Source of the DNA: Diphasiastrum complanatum | Lineage: Eukaryota > Streptophyta > Lycopodiopsida > Lycopodiales > Lycopodiaceae | Assembly: GCA_029204225.1 (NCBI GenBank) | Contig: CM055096.1 | Coordinates: forward strand, 71,333,349-71,397,348 | Direction: 5' to 3' | Length of the DNA stretch: 64,000 bases | Part shown: positions 21,828-33,660 of the stretch, piece by piece | Position numbering within the stretch: position 1 is the stretch's first letter | Layout: each line of letters opens with the position of its first letter | Translations under genes and position numbers: made by a program | Notes under the pieces: generated by a model | What the model saw: the letters and a program-made list of their open reading frames with translations, nothing else | The model's database searches: none | Told to the model about the DNA's origin: nothing

Positions 21828-22436
21828 TGACCATGGATTTATCGGCAGGTAAATTGGAAGTCAATTTGTTGAATAATTGTGACTGTACTTGTAACTTTAG
21901 TGCACTCTCTTTCAAGCCTAATAAATTATTTTGTGTGAGGCAATATTCTAGGAAAAGATGTGCATGTGCTCTTTGATTCAGATAGTACTCACAATTTGAA
22001 TGCTCAACTTGTGCAGAAGCTCCTAGTGCTCACCATGGCCAGTGATCACCGTTACATGGTCCGTCTTGCCTCATGGTCGGACACTAAGATTTGGGATGTC
22101 AAAGTCTCCAATTTAGAGCTTCGGATGTAGGACTATGTTGAGCCGTTGGATTTCCATGTCATGAATCTAGACCAAACTGATGTCATTTTGGGCTACGAAT
22201 GGTTTTTTGGCAAATCAGACTTTAGAGATAGATTTCAAAAATCATTCTATGGTATTTAAAGATAAGTTTGATCAGATTGTCTCTATTTCTGGAGAGCCTG
22301 ATGTTCTTCCATCGCCGATGATTTCCTCGGCTGAATTAATTGAGAAAATTCATGATTCTGAGTATGAACTCTTTCACTTGCTTTTGAAATCTCGTATGCA
22401 TTGTGATGTTGGGGATGTGAATGTATGGGATACCAT
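21828..22436 (+). pseudogene. Chromovirus protease region, second copy, and linker
   Basis: 21828-22136 repeats 15351-15663 with roughly one difference per ten bases, including the protease motif (here TTTGATTCAGATAGT, DSDS in place of DSGS). It then goes on past the point where the first copy stops: VEPLDFHVMNL, ILGYEWFFG, and a linker (SAELIEKIHDSEYELFHLLL). A deletion at about 22436 removes the N-terminal third of RT. Confidence 0.8.
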
Positions 22437-23400
22437 CAGATTAGGATACATCCAAAAGATGTATCTAAAACCAGTTTTAGGACCAGGTTTGGCCACTACA
22501 AGTTTCTTTAATTGCCTTTTTGTTTGACGAATGCTCCGGCTACTTTCCAGCAAATGATGAACGATTTATTTCGTCCATATTTGGGGAAGTTTGTAGTAGT
22601 GTTTCTGGACGATATTCTGATCTATAGCAAAACACTCAAAGAGCATGCTAAGCATCTCCGTACTGTCTTACGTATCTTATGACAAGAGCTTTATGCAAAA
22701 GAATCAAAGTGCAAATTCTTTAAGAAGAAACTTCTTTACCTAGCTCATAAGATTACCTTTTTTGGAATCAAGATTGATGAAGAAAAGGTGAAGACGATAG
22801 TGGAATGGCCAATCGCTAAAACGGTGCATGAACTTAAGTCGTTCTTAGGTTTCACTGTGTTTTTCCATAGATTTGCAGAGGAGTACTCGAAGATTGCTGC
22901 GCCTCTCAACAATATGTTGAAAGGAGTGAAAAGCCGCAAAGGTAGGCCAAGTCCTCCCATCAGATGGAATGAGAAATTAGATGAGAGTTTTCACAAACTC
23001 AAGCTTCTAATCGCTTCAGCTCCAGTTTTGAGAATAGCGGATCCAGATTTCTGTTTGTCATTAACACTGACGCGAGTGGCACGACTATTGGAGCTGTTCT
23101 CTTACAGGAGGGCCAGCCCGTTGGCTTTGAAAGTAAGAAACTAACCGATGCTCAAGTCAAGTACACTACGCAAGAAAAAGAGCTTTTTACGGTGATCCAT
23201 GCATTGAAATCACGGAGGCATTACCTGTATGGTAATAAATTTGTGGTTAATACGAATCATCAACCTTTATAGTATTTTTTTAATCATAATGATTTGCGAG
23301 GTCGTAAGGCCAGATGAATAGAACTCATGCAAGAATTTGACTTTGAAGTGCGGTATATCAAGGACTCATCTAATCAGGTGGCTGATGCACTTAGTCGAAT
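22437..23400 (+). pseudogene. Chromovirus reverse transcriptase and RNase H, truncated
   Basis: It begins in mid-RT with HQIRIHPKD-like sequence and continues with [24 protein letters not shown] and the catalytic box [10 protein letters not shown] near 22600-22620. The connection domain shows IVEWPIAKTVHELKSFLG. RNase H follows with INTDASGTTIGAVLLQ, TQEKELFTVIHALK and VADALSRI near 23400. Several frame changes and stops (for example near 22680 and 23270) break it. The missing RT start ([15 protein letters not shown] and RFCVDYR region) means it could not polymerise. Confidence 0.88.
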
Positions 23401-24870
23401 TGGTGAAGTGAGAACGGTACAGACTTTTATCTCTCTCCGAGAGGTGTTTATGAGAAAGACCCACATTTTGGACCAATCTGGAATAGGGTTCTAGCAGTTT
23501 CATCAAGCAGGACTGATGATCATGGTGATCAGTCTGGGGGGAAGGATATAAAGGGTACTCATGACTTCTCTATCCGAAATGGACTATTGTTCAGGAAAGG
23601 GAAGCTCTGTGTGCCTGATGTGGATGTTGTTAAGAATAAAATTCTTTATGAATGTCATGACTCACCATGCGCAGGACAGCCCGACATACATCGTACATTG
23701 GATTTGGTACGAAGGGATTTTTATTGGCCAAAACTCAAGCCCTTTATAGAATCTTATGTGGTCAAGTGTGACCAATTCCAGTTGAATAAAGTTGAATGCC
23801 ATAAGGCTGGCGGTTCGTTGCATCCATTGGATATCCCTGATAAGAGATGGGATAGTATTTCCATGGGTTTTGTGGTTGGGTTACCGCGGACAAATAAACA
23901 ACATGATGCAATTTGGGTTGTGGTCGACCGTGTTACTAAATTGGATATGTTTATTCCGGTAAAGACCACTGTGAAGGCTTCTAATTTAGCTCAGATATTT
24001 GTAGAGCATCTATTTAGGCTTTACGGATTACTAAGTGATATTGTGAGTGATCGCGATCCGAAGTTCACCGGTCACTTTTGGTCGGTTGTATTTGCTAAAC
24101 TAGAGACGACACTGAGCTTGGGTTCTTTTGATCATCTTGAGATGGATGGATAGACAGAAAGAACAAATCAGATGATGGAACAAATGCTTCAGGCATATGT
24201 TTCCAGATGGCTATCTGATTGGGAAAAGTACCTTCCATTGGTTTGCCTATAACAGTAGTAAGCATTCAGCTACCAGTTATAGCCCGTTTATGCTTATGTA
24301 CGGTTTTGAGCCTAGGTCTCCTATCGCGGTTGAGACTCGGACAATCAAGTTTCAGAAAGTAGCGAATTTCCTACACGATATGCAAAAAATGCTACGGATT
24401 GCACGTGAAAATGTCCAGAGTGCCCAGGATAGAGACATACATTATGCAAATCTAAAAAGATTACCGAGAGACTTCCAAGTGGGAGATTGGGCATATTTGA
24501 GAATTCCGAAAGATTCAAGTGTAATGCATATCGGCAAGCATTATAAGTTTTCCTCTAGATATAGAGGACCGTTTAAGATATTAAAAAAGATCAGATCCTT
24601 AGCTTACCGATTGGATATCCCAGAAGGATCACAAGTGCCTCTCTTATTTCATGTAAGTCGTCTCAAAAAGAGTCTTTGTGAAGGAGAGCATCTTGGATCT
24701 GGAGATCAGTTGGACCTGTTGGATGAATCATCGGGTGTATCTCTTCTTGAACCCGAAAAGATCCTGGATACAAGAACTAAACGATTGAGAAATCATATAG
24801 TTATCGAACATCTGGTTCGATGGAGGGGATGTACGGACGTTGACGATTCCTAGGAACAAGAAGAAAGCTT
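23401..24870 (+). pseudogene. Chromovirus integrase with chromodomain, broken
   Basis: The zinc finger is HDSPCAGQPDIHRTL with only the first Cys of the CxxC pair kept (KCDQF). The catalytic core starts WDSISMGFVVGLP; relatives have Asp where this copy has Gly (GGT at 23866-23868), so the first catalytic residue is lost. The second Asp is present in SDRDPKFTG. A stop interrupts the Glu-bearing segment (DG, stop, TERTNQ). A third frame from 24197 covers the integrase C terminus (FKILKKI, RLDIPEGSQ, LFHVSRLKK) and a C-terminal chromodomain (EPEKILDTRTKRL, IEHLVRWRGC, about 24749-24870). The chromodomain would direct integration through histone marks in an intact element. Confidence 0.88.
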
Positions 24871-24887
24871 AAGGAGGAGCTTTCCCA

Positions 24888-24905
24888 TGAATAAGGGGGA
24901 AAGAA
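24888..24905 (+). other. Polypurine tract of the chromovirus
   Basis: GAATAAGGGGGAAAGAA directly precedes the TGTCATG start of the 3' LTR and follows the chromodomain. Confidence 0.8.
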
Positions 24906-25401
24906 TGTCATGCCCATGACTGGTCTCGGGTAGCGTGTCCATGCTAGGGACCGGTAGAGCAACAACTCGTAAGTTAATTGTGACTATAAGGGAATTGGGG
25001 CTCTTATGTGTACATGGTCATAATTAATGGTTGTAGGCCTAAACACATGGTGGTGGAGTTGGTATGGGTCCATCAGTGAGTCATTAGGGAACTGGATGAT
25101 GTGGCCCAGATAGGCTACAGAGGTGTCTAGTGAGGTGTCACAGTGCACTACTAGTGGTTCATGGGCCTTGGAGGGTATAAGTATACTTGTTGGACTCTCA
25201 CTAGTGTATGCTTGATTTTGTGATTGGTAGCTACATGCTGCTGGTGTGACTCCTCTTTCCATGACTTTGATTGATCCATAGCTTGGGAGCTAGATCCATA
25301 CGATCTAGGTTTGGTTGGGTTGGTTTAACCTCCACCAATTCCCATGTGTTGTTGCTTTGTATGGTATGTTTAGTCTAGAATCCTGTTGTGAGGACTTTAT
25401 A
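24906..25401 (+). repeat. 3' LTR of the chromovirus
   Basis: It aligns end to end with 14106-14597 and has a 4-bp indel near 25075. It ends GGACTTTATA and is followed by the ATAAG target duplication. Confidence 0.9.
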
Positions 25402-25406
25402 ATAAG
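25402..25406. other. Target site duplication, right copy
   Basis: ATAAG, identical to 14101-14105. Confidence 0.85.
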
Positions 25407-26376
25407 ACACATGATTTGTGAGTCATCAGGATTCATCTATGGGAGTTATGTACAGAGAATATAGAAGATTCTTGATATAAAATATTTCTTAAATGAGAAA
25501 TATATCCTAAGTTATTGATTGAATTCCAGTGAGCTCATATTGGATGATAGAGTCTAACTAATATTAAGGATAATCGCTGAATTTAGTTGGAATTCAGCAG
25601 AACTTTGTAATATCTAGATGTTGTTCTAGGTGATTGTACAAAGTTTATATTGTTAAAGACCGATGCTATAATGGTCTTTAATTATTTGGTTGATTGTAGA
25701 ATTTGGAACTCATAATCTAGATAAGAATCGGGTTGAAAGAATATTCTTGGAATCCAGTAATTTTCCTTGTGGAAAAGATTTCAGAATGTTTCTTATAGCT
25801 CTTGAGTGGTATGTTGTATATATACTCCAGTATCTGTTAATGATTAAGTATGATTTTGGAATCTTGTAAATTATGATCAATGAATCATAAGATTCTAAAT
25901 TTTATGATTGAAAAATCGTAAATGGGTACTTAGTGGACATTAGAAGATTATAAGGGAATGTGATGATTTTTAAGAGACGAGTAATTCTTGATCAATTGGG
26001 AAAGTCAAGGATTTAGATCTGTTTTTTGAACTCTAAATTTCTTTATTCTAGTGCATATTTGAGTTTATGAAAATCTCACAATCATTTTCATTACGTAAAC
26101 TATTTACTTATGAGGAATTTGCTTAATTTAGTGGATGAGATTCTACTACAGATTGTAGACAAGGAATGCTTGTGTACTATTTTTAGCCTAAAATCTCTGG
26201 TTAATTAGGAGCAGTTAAGTCTATCGAAATTGAATGGTTGCTAATTCCTTGCATGTGTTGCTAGGAATAGAGCACTTAACTCAAGTGAGTATTTGGGGTA
26301 CTCAAGACTGAGTTAAAGTCATTTTTATCTTGATGGATCTCCTAGAGATTTTGGTAGGATGAATGGTTGTACCTTA
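25407..26376. other. Noncoding flank, right half of the chromovirus target
   Basis: AT-rich sequence with no credible ORF. It is the continuation of 13096-14100 across the insertion. It ends where an LTR fragment starts. Confidence 0.5.
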
Positions 26377-26736
26377 ACCATATGAGGACCCATACCTATA
26401 ATTGGACATAGGAGCACTTGCATGGTGTTTGGCTATTATAATGCAAGAATAGGAGGTCAATTGCTATTCCAGGTTGCATGGGAATCCTAAGAGGAATATT
26501 CTCTCCTCATGGGAGAGAATATATACTAGTGGAAACTCGCCCATCTACCTATTGGATTTTTTGATCCTTGTAGCCAGGAGCTCCTCCTCTCTTGCATTCA
26601 TTCACCATGGCATGGGGGTGAAGTGGTTAGGGTATTGACTATTCATTTCCTGTTGGTTGGGTGGTTTTGCTCCATAGGTGTCCTTTTGGTTGCATGCAAT
26701 AGGATCTAGTCGGATCTTCACTAGGCGATCCTTACA
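26377..26736 (+). repeat. Truncated LTR, same family as 37695-38171
   Basis: It shares long blocks with the LTR at 37695 (CCTATAATTGGACATAGG, GCACTTGCATGGTGT, CATTCATTCACCATGGC) and ends GATCCTTACA as that LTR does. The left third is missing. No primer site follows, so it is a 3' LTR or a solo fragment. It is joined directly to Copia integrase sequence. Confidence 0.7.
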
Positions 26737-27615
26737 TCGAGTCAGCTAAATACATGCTGGCACAAGCATCATTACTAAAGAGCTTCTGGGCTGAAGCTAT
26801 TTCAACTGTAGCTTACATCCAGAACATATGTTCGACTAAGGCCATCTCAGGCAAAACACCCCATGAGATTTGGATAGGATTTAAGCCTCCAGTGAAGAGC
26901 CTACGAGTGAATGCATTGCCTACGCGCAGATCCCGATGGAGATTAGAAATAAATCCGACTTCCAAGGTCTCAAGACCATCTTGATCGGATACACTTCCTC
27001 CGACAACACATATAAGTTGTATGACCCTGATACCTAGCATATTTTATTCTACAAGAATACAGTCTTTATCGAGGATCAGTTCATCGACTTCAAAGACAAA
27101 GGTAAAGTTCCTTGCGAACCTTCAACACATGCCACCTACGTGACAATTCAAGCCTCTGGCTCAAGCGTGCCAATAGTCGATCAGCTATTTGACAACGAGT
27201 TAGAAAAATACATTATTGTTACTCAGCAACAACAAGTGGATCATCAACTGACGCTACATCCAAGAAGATCAAACCGAGTGTGCTCAAAACCCACAAGGTA
27301 TATTGATGAGTTTGACTGTCTTTTAATTCAGAAACCGACTACTGTTGTAGAGGCACTTAGCCAACCATAGTTAGATCTATAGAGAGAAGTGACGGATAGA
27401 GAGTATTCCTCTTTGATCAAGAACCAAACATGGTCATTAGTCAAACCACCTGTTGGTAGCAATCTTATAGATTGCAAATGGGTCTTTAAGATCAAAAACA
27501 ATGCTAACGGGGGTATTGATCGAAAAAAGGCCCGACTAGTAGCCAGAGGATTCTCTCAGATCTCAAACATCAACTAGAAGGAGACTTTCAGTCCAGTAGT
27601 CAAGCATTCATCGAT
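26737..27615 (+). pseudogene. Copia integrase to reverse transcriptase fragment
   Basis: It starts in the integrase core (ESAKYMLAQAS, LLKSFWAEA, GKTPHEIW). It passes through a shifted linker that includes SNRVCSKPTRYID and reaches the start of RT (NQTWSLVKPPVGS, CKWVFKIKNNANG, KARLVARGFSQ). It stops at about 27615. It is the same family as 31912-32755 and as the minus-strand Copia at 7953-11286 in motif style. There are several frame breaks and no catalytic RT residues. Confidence 0.82.
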
Positions 27616-27784
27616 CTAAGTCCTTATATCGCCATCAACTCCCAAGATTCTGAGTTATCTCCTAGCACCCTTGCTTTCATGAACATTTTCAACATGTCAC
27701 CCCCCACATTTTCTTCTATCTTCAACACAACCCTCCAGTTCCCCATGCCTCCTATCATTCCACCCTTTGAATAGCCTATCCCTC
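27616..27784 (+). pseudogene. Fragment of the Ser/Thr/Pro-rich gag of the 37695 element
   Basis: Translation gives DSELSPSTLAFMN, then LQFPMPPIIPPFE. This matches DSQLSPNTLAWMN and LQFSTVPIIPSFE in the ORF at 39365-39868. It is cut on the right by the LTR at 27785. Conservation at protein level in two diverged copies supports that the ORF is real. Confidence 0.65.
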
Positions 27785-28304
27785 TGTTATGTTCATGGCC
27801 AGTAAGTAGGATTCAATATACTCCTAGTCTTGGATACACGGTACTCCAGAAAATCGAATTGTTAGTTATGCCACGTCATACCGGATGTGATCCAAAAGTA
27901 ACTAATATCCTCGTGAGGCCCAAAACACACTAAATGGAGTTTAGACAAGGTATGAGACAATGTATGCATGTGTAGAGTTATCAATAGCAATTCTATGAAT
28001 AGTTGGTCCATGCTTAGGACTCTATTCTAGGTGAATCTATGTATAGGGAACTTAGGGCTATGCATGGCTATGTGCCCAGGTTGCTTTTGGTTCTATATAT
28101 TGAGGCCAAACTCGCCCTACTCCTCATTGTGGTCATTGATTCATTGCTAGGGTTTCACTCTACCTTCATGCTTCTTATTCCTTGGCTTGGGGGTGAAGCT
28201 TCTAGAGTTGATTGGTTGCTTCTACTTGGTTGGGTGATTGCTCCATAGTGTGTTTTCCATTGTGTTTTGTCTTGTAAGCAGGATTTTAGGGAACTTTCCT
28301 TATA
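27785..28304 (+). repeat. 5' LTR, family with TGTTATG start (first copy)
   Basis: It starts TGTTATGTTCATGGCC and ends CTTTCCTTATA with a single T before the primer site, the same arrangement as the chromovirus LTR at 14106. It aligns with 33661-34194 over its full length. Confidence 0.8.
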
Positions 28305-28305
28305 T

Positions 28306-28320
28306 TGGTATCAGAAAAAG
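28306..28320 (+). other. Degenerate primer-binding site
   Basis: TGGTATCAGAAAAAG keeps the first nine bases of the Met-tRNA complement. Confidence 0.7.
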
Positions 28321-30900
28321 GCTTACGAAGATTGAAGAACAAGGAGAAGGGCTACCTTTCGTCAAAATTTCAGATTGGATCTTTGGAATCCTCTTCCAAG
28401 GTGGATAGTAAGGGTGCAAGTGGTTGTACTATCCTGGTTTCAATCTGCATGTTTCTAAGATCCAATACTCTTGGGATTCTTTGTGGGTTTATGGAGAATT
28501 GTCCTTGAAGGGCAATTTGTGATGTTTTTTTGGAGCTTTTTCTTGTGTAGATCAAATCTTTGGTAGATCTGAATTTTCTAGCAAGTGTACTTTCGTTTTA
28601 GGGTTCATTAATGATGAAATTAATGATGCATGCAGGTTTTTTCCAATGATTTATGATTCTAGGCTATGTTTTGGTCAAAATTGCTTGTTTTTTCATGCTT
28701 TTTGGCACAAAATAGATAGTAAGAACCAAAATCTAGCAAGATCAGACCAATTAGATGAGTATAATTCTGTAAATTGGTTTTCAAAAGAGTTGTATGTCAT
28801 GAATTTCCACTTTATTGTGATGAAAAAACCGAAAAAAAATAGTCAAAAATCATCATTTTTGCTTGTTCTTTTTTCATAAAGTTGGATAGTAGGTGGCTAT
28901 AAAACACCATGTAGAGCTTGTAAAAAGGTTTACCAAAGTCTTTTGAAGCTCTCCCTGAAGTTAGAACCAAGAATTCCAGCAATTGGGCTTGTAGAAAGTC
29001 AAAAAAGTTCAAAAAATGACCATTTTTGGTGATTTTTGGGGGATGAATCTCTCCAATGGGCTAGGATAGGTGTTTGCATGATATTGTGTTGTGGAAAAGC
29101 GCTCTACTACAGTTTTTTTGACACTCTGATCTCGCATGTGTGAAGCCTAGGTGGCAATTTGATGTGGCAAGCATCTTGTTTACTTGGTCTCCCTCTGTAC
29201 TGAGCTTTACAGCACCCAATTTGGTGTCCTGTAGCCAAAGTTATGATCATTTGAAATTTTGCAGTTTGTGAGTAAAATTGGCAAAATTTGGAATTGTTCT
29301 GATTGCATGCCAGTCATTTCCCTAATTTGTAGTGTTGTGCTTGCATGGATTAGTTGCATGCGGATTCTCAGAGTGATTTTGACATGCATGAGGGATTTAC
29401 AATCGATTTGAGTGGTCATACGCATGTGCTTTGACAGTTGGGTCACAAATCAATGTTGATGGCTGACAAATTTCGTAAAACTGAAGTTTACGTAAAAAAT
29501 TCCGTAATGGCGTTTGTGACTGATGTAGTGTGCTTTGCATGCCATTTTGACATTGGGTTAGTAACATTAGGAATCGGACAGTGTTTTAATTTTTTCGATT
29601 TCGATTGCCTTTTGTAGTAAAAGTATTTTCGTCAGAATTTTTGAACTACGTAAAATAAAACAAAAATTGAGTTTTCCAAAAAAATCAAAATTTTGGTCAT
29701 TTTTTCATTATCTATGGAATCAGTTTAGATTAGTGAATTGATTAAACTGAGTTTATTAGTCAGAATTGGTCACAGTGTTTTTACTAAGTCTAAATTATTT
29801 CCCAGTAATAGATAAGTTAAAATTGACAGAAGGAACCGTAATGAAATGGATGACAAGTTTTACTGTACTATCATTCTTTTAACTTTTGGAGCTGGAAACT
29901 TCCAGATTGAAAGTTAAAATTTGAAAATTTTTTTTTTTTGTTGAATTTCAATCTCGTAAAAATTTGAAATCAGTTACTTGTTTGATGGTTTTCTAATCGA
30001 TGTTGATCGCTAGAAATCAGTCAAGTGAACGTTTGTGCAAGATACTTGTAAATTTAATTAAAATCATCAAACAATATGAAATGACCAGATTGAATGAGTG
30101 GCAATAGTATTTTTTATCTAGACAGTAAATCTGACAAGATACGGTTCAAGAATTACTGAAGCCCTATTGGTGGATTTCCATTCATGTAATTTCATATTCT
30201 AGGTTTGGATAGGTTTTGTCAATATTAACGGAGTAATGCCAAACCAGTCAATAAAAAGAAAAAACAGTCCAATTTTATTGGAAAATTTGTAATAATAAAA
30301 ATCACATAACTGATTTCATTTACAGTAAAATCCTATGGTGAATTATATTCAAAAGATCAGACTAGTACGATTTCACATGTTAGTAAATGACTTTTGATAT
30401 ATCAGATATTCAGCCCGGGTATAGGACAGAAATGGAATTGTTTTGGACTTTTTCCTACAGTAATTAATTTTCAAACATTTACTAATGTCATTACGTCTTC
30501 TTGGTACTTTGGCTGAAATAGATTTTCAGGGAACTGAAAATTCTAAGGAGAGAAGAAGAGTGGACATCAGAGGTAGTAAGTGTGATTGGGAAATGTATTT
30601 CGTAGTTAGGATTTTGGTAATTAATTGCTTAATACTGGTTATTAATTTCCTAGATAGAATTCATTCAGTTGAATTCGTAACTGATATCTTTGTAACCATT
30701 AAGTTATCCGCAATCTTGGATGTCATTTGTGATGTTAGAAGTGGAATTTGATACATGGATTACATTGGATCGGTTAGTTGACAAAAGCTTGTCCCGAGAT
30801 TTGATGCATCAGTAGGGGTTTGAAGCTTATTGTTGACCAGAAAAGATCAGGATGTTATCCACTTTGTACTTTCTTCATCTACACACCTGCAAAATTATGT
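28321..30900 (+). other. Long noncoding leader, no gag seen
   Basis: About 2.6 kb without a supportable ORF. Its first 300 bp and the block near 29460-29700 (CGTAAAACTGAAGTTTACGT, TTTCGATTTCGATTGCC) align with the leader of the sister copy at 34209-34960. It is therefore leader sequence of the same LTR family. Gag, which starts at 34970 in the sister, is not recognisable here. Confidence 0.55.
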
Positions 30901-31706
30901 ATATATGTTGGATACCATCTGCGTATCCAGAGTGTATGTAAAAAAACAAAATAGCATCAGAAGCTTATAAGAGATAGACAAAGTAGATGCTTTTGCGCAT
31001 CGATTCTTTGTATTGTCAGTAATAGGTTTATTCCTTTTACAAATTGGATTAGCTTTGTGAAGCACATGGTTTCATCCGCTATTGTCTTGTGCTCACTTGC
31101 ATTATTGACATGTATATTTCGTTATACTTAATCTGATAACAGTTCTGTTTGTTTCGCGTTCAGATTTGTGTCAATATTGCTATGGTTTTCTACATTCTGT
31201 CTGACTCTCTTATTTCTTAATCTGGTAGTCTGTTCTTAGCGAATTATTATTAGTCTAGCTATTCGCGACTAATATTTAGTCTTGCCTTTCGTGACTAATT
31301 CATGACTGATTATCAGTAGAGCTCAGTCTAGCACTTCGCAAATTATTCGCGACCAATAATTTGTCTAACTATTTGTGACAAATTATCTTTATGATGTTTT
31401 GTTGCTTAATGTTTGGCTACGTAATCAGATCAAATGTGATTTCTATCACTAACGTTTTATTCGTGTCTGATAGGCGTAGTCATGCTTAGGGAAAGATGAG
31501 ATAGCTCATTCCGCTGCGCACGAACACTTTCCGTTCGAGTTTGTTTCTTTTTCGAGTATCAAGTTCGTATCTTTTCATGTTCGTTTCTTTTTGAGCTATT
31601 TTTTGTTTCTCTCTCACACACCCTCTTTCTCCAACACATTCTGCTGCGCTCGATTAGTCATTCACTGCCTTCGACTTGTCATTATTGTTATCACCTCTTT
31701 CCAACA
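30901..31706 (+). repeat. Probable 5' LTR of a deleted Copia element
   Basis: It ends CCAACA immediately before a primer-binding site. The left boundary is not resolved. It contains a degenerate repeat with TTCGCGACTAAT-like units at about 31240-31390 and TTCGTTTCTTTTT-like units at about 31530-31600. Confidence 0.5.
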
Positions 31707-31719
31707 TGGTATCAGAGCA
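31707..31719 (+). other. Primer-binding site of the deleted Copia
   Basis: TGGTATCAGAGCA, a full match to the 12-base Met-tRNA complement, about 190 bp before a gag start. Confidence 0.85.
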
Positions 31720-31911
31720 TATCTTAGTGATATCAAAGTGATTTACTATATCAGGGCTATAATACTTGATGTCTTTCGCGATATAAAATCAATGTCATAC
31801 TCTTCAATTTGTGGTATCAAATTTCTGCATCAGATAGTTGATTTCCAATTGTAGCGCAGCACGATATCTATCTCTTAATGTCATCGATATATCGACAGAC
31901 TAAAGTTCTAG

Positions 31912-32760
31912 ATGGATTCTCATAGTAAAGCCGATCTTATCATAGACAAGCTGAATGGATCCAATTACCACTTGTGAAAATTTAAGATGAAGACCTTGCT
32001 GATAGCCAATGAGTTGTTGGATGTTGTCACAGGTACAAAAGAGAAGCTTGAAGACCACCTTAGTCGAATGGTCTTGCTGAGAGAAAGAACAGAACCTTAG
32101 TCGAATCGACAAAGTGCATGTTATCACATGCGACACTTTTGAAGTCCTTCTGGGCTGAAGCAGTTTCAACTACAACTTATATTCAAAATAGATGTCCTAC
32201 TAAAGGTCTCTCAAACAAAACACCAGACGAGAGGTTTGGACAAGCTCCAAACCTTCTCTACCGAACTTACGAGTTTTTGGATGTATCGCTTATGCGCAAA
32301 TTCTGCATGATCTCCGGAAGAAGCTCGACTTCAAGAGTATCAAATCGATTTTCATCAGCTACACTACTTCAGATAAAGCTTATAAGTTGTATGATCCTGT
32401 CGAGTCAAAGATATTCACTAGTTGAGATGTCATCTTTATCGAAGATTAGTTTATCAACCTCAAAGGTAAGGTCAAAGCTCATATAGCCCCGAACTATCAA
32501 ACTCTCTCGAAATATTGGACTCTTTAGTTCCAAAGATGACTACTCCTTTTGAAGGTCCAAGCTCGTCTACTCCTGACAAACAACTTATCAACAATGAACC
32601 TGAAGATGATGATGTTGTTGTTCAGCAACTACAACATGATGAAGATTGTCAACTTCAATTATCACCAAGCACTCCTCACTCAATCAGTCTATAGCACTAC
32701 AAGGGATCATGGATTAAATCACATCACCAAGACCGACTTGCAATCACATCTATGAATGTT
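31912..32760 (+). pseudogene. Copia gag start fused to integrase and linker by internal deletion
   Basis: Gag starts MDSHSKADLIIDKLNGSNYHL, followed by a stop, then KFKMKTLLIANELLDVVTG. At about 32090-32118 the sequence jumps into the integrase core (LLKSFWAEAVSTTTYIQNRC) without protease or the integrase N terminus. It then runs through a frame-broken integrase tail and the pol linker to about 32755. It is the same family as 26737-27615. No RT remains and no 3' LTR is seen. Confidence 0.8.
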
Positions 32761-33660
32761 GTGTTCTAGGACAATTCATCCACATACTTTGCACGCCAAG
32801 TTCTTTGGATGATCGATCAGCAATATAAATTGATTTGAATCATAAGTAATAATGTTAGAGATCATTTTTGCCTTTGACATATAACATTAAGATACCTTGA
32901 TGATTGTTAAAAGATGACCTTTTTGGTTTGTTAAAATGTGACTAGTCTTTGTTAATGTTATAACACCAATAAAATACCTTTATATGATTTTTCATACTAT
33001 AATAATAATGCAATCTGTCTTTCGTGCATGTTTTTACACATTTGAATGCTTTTAAGCTTACAAGCTTCACATGTTTTTAGAAGTCTCTTTGTTGGCCTTG
33101 CCTTGCAAGTGAAATAAGTACTATGTGTTTAAGTTGGTCAATGTAGTTTGTGCAAAAGTCAACATTAAAAGAGATGCCTAAGGTTTTGAGGGTTGACTAT
33201 GCCATAGATTATAAAAACTTTAAGTTTTCTACATGCATGTAAGTATTGGTTCATGCAAAGTGAGGCATGAGGTCAAGTAACCAAATATAATTACTCATAT
33301 CTACATGAGGCCAATGCATGAAGCCTTTAAAGTCATTAATACTTTGCATGAGTGGTGATGGCATTGAGAGGGAGGCTTGTGGAAGATATGTGACAAGCAT
33401 GTTTAAAATTGAGCTAAAGATTAAGAGCTTGTTCTACCTACAACATCCCACTCACATGGTCTAGTATGCCTCACAACTTCGAAGAAATAATATTTTAACT
33501 TTTCTAAAAACCTCATGTGCAAGTGACATACAACACAAGGATTCAAGTCATTTGGTTGCCGACCTGAGAGGTTACAATAGACTCTACACTAGGATCATGT
33601 CAACGAATATGGTGGGAGAAACAATCTTCTCCACCAAACCTTGATCCATGAGTTGAATAT
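32761..33660. other. Noncoding stretch
   Basis: No ORF or repeat that I can assign. It lies between the deleted Copia and the next LTR. Confidence 0.5.

Larger units (their letters stand above)
14106..25401 (+). mobile_element. Ty3/Gypsy chromovirus with nested element
   Basis: A complete-length LTR retrotransposon of about 11.3 kb, of which about 6.2 kb is the nested element E. It has 5' and 3' LTRs of 492 and 496 bp, a primer-binding site, gag-protease, RT, RNase H, integrase with chromodomain, a polypurine tract and matching 5-bp target duplications (ATAAG). By eye the LTRs differ at roughly 28 positions, mostly transitions, which is about 94% identity and fits an old insertion. The coding part has frameshifts and an internal deletion at the start of RT, so it is dead. 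The chromodomain places it among chromoviruses; the clade is not certain. Confidence 0.92.
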
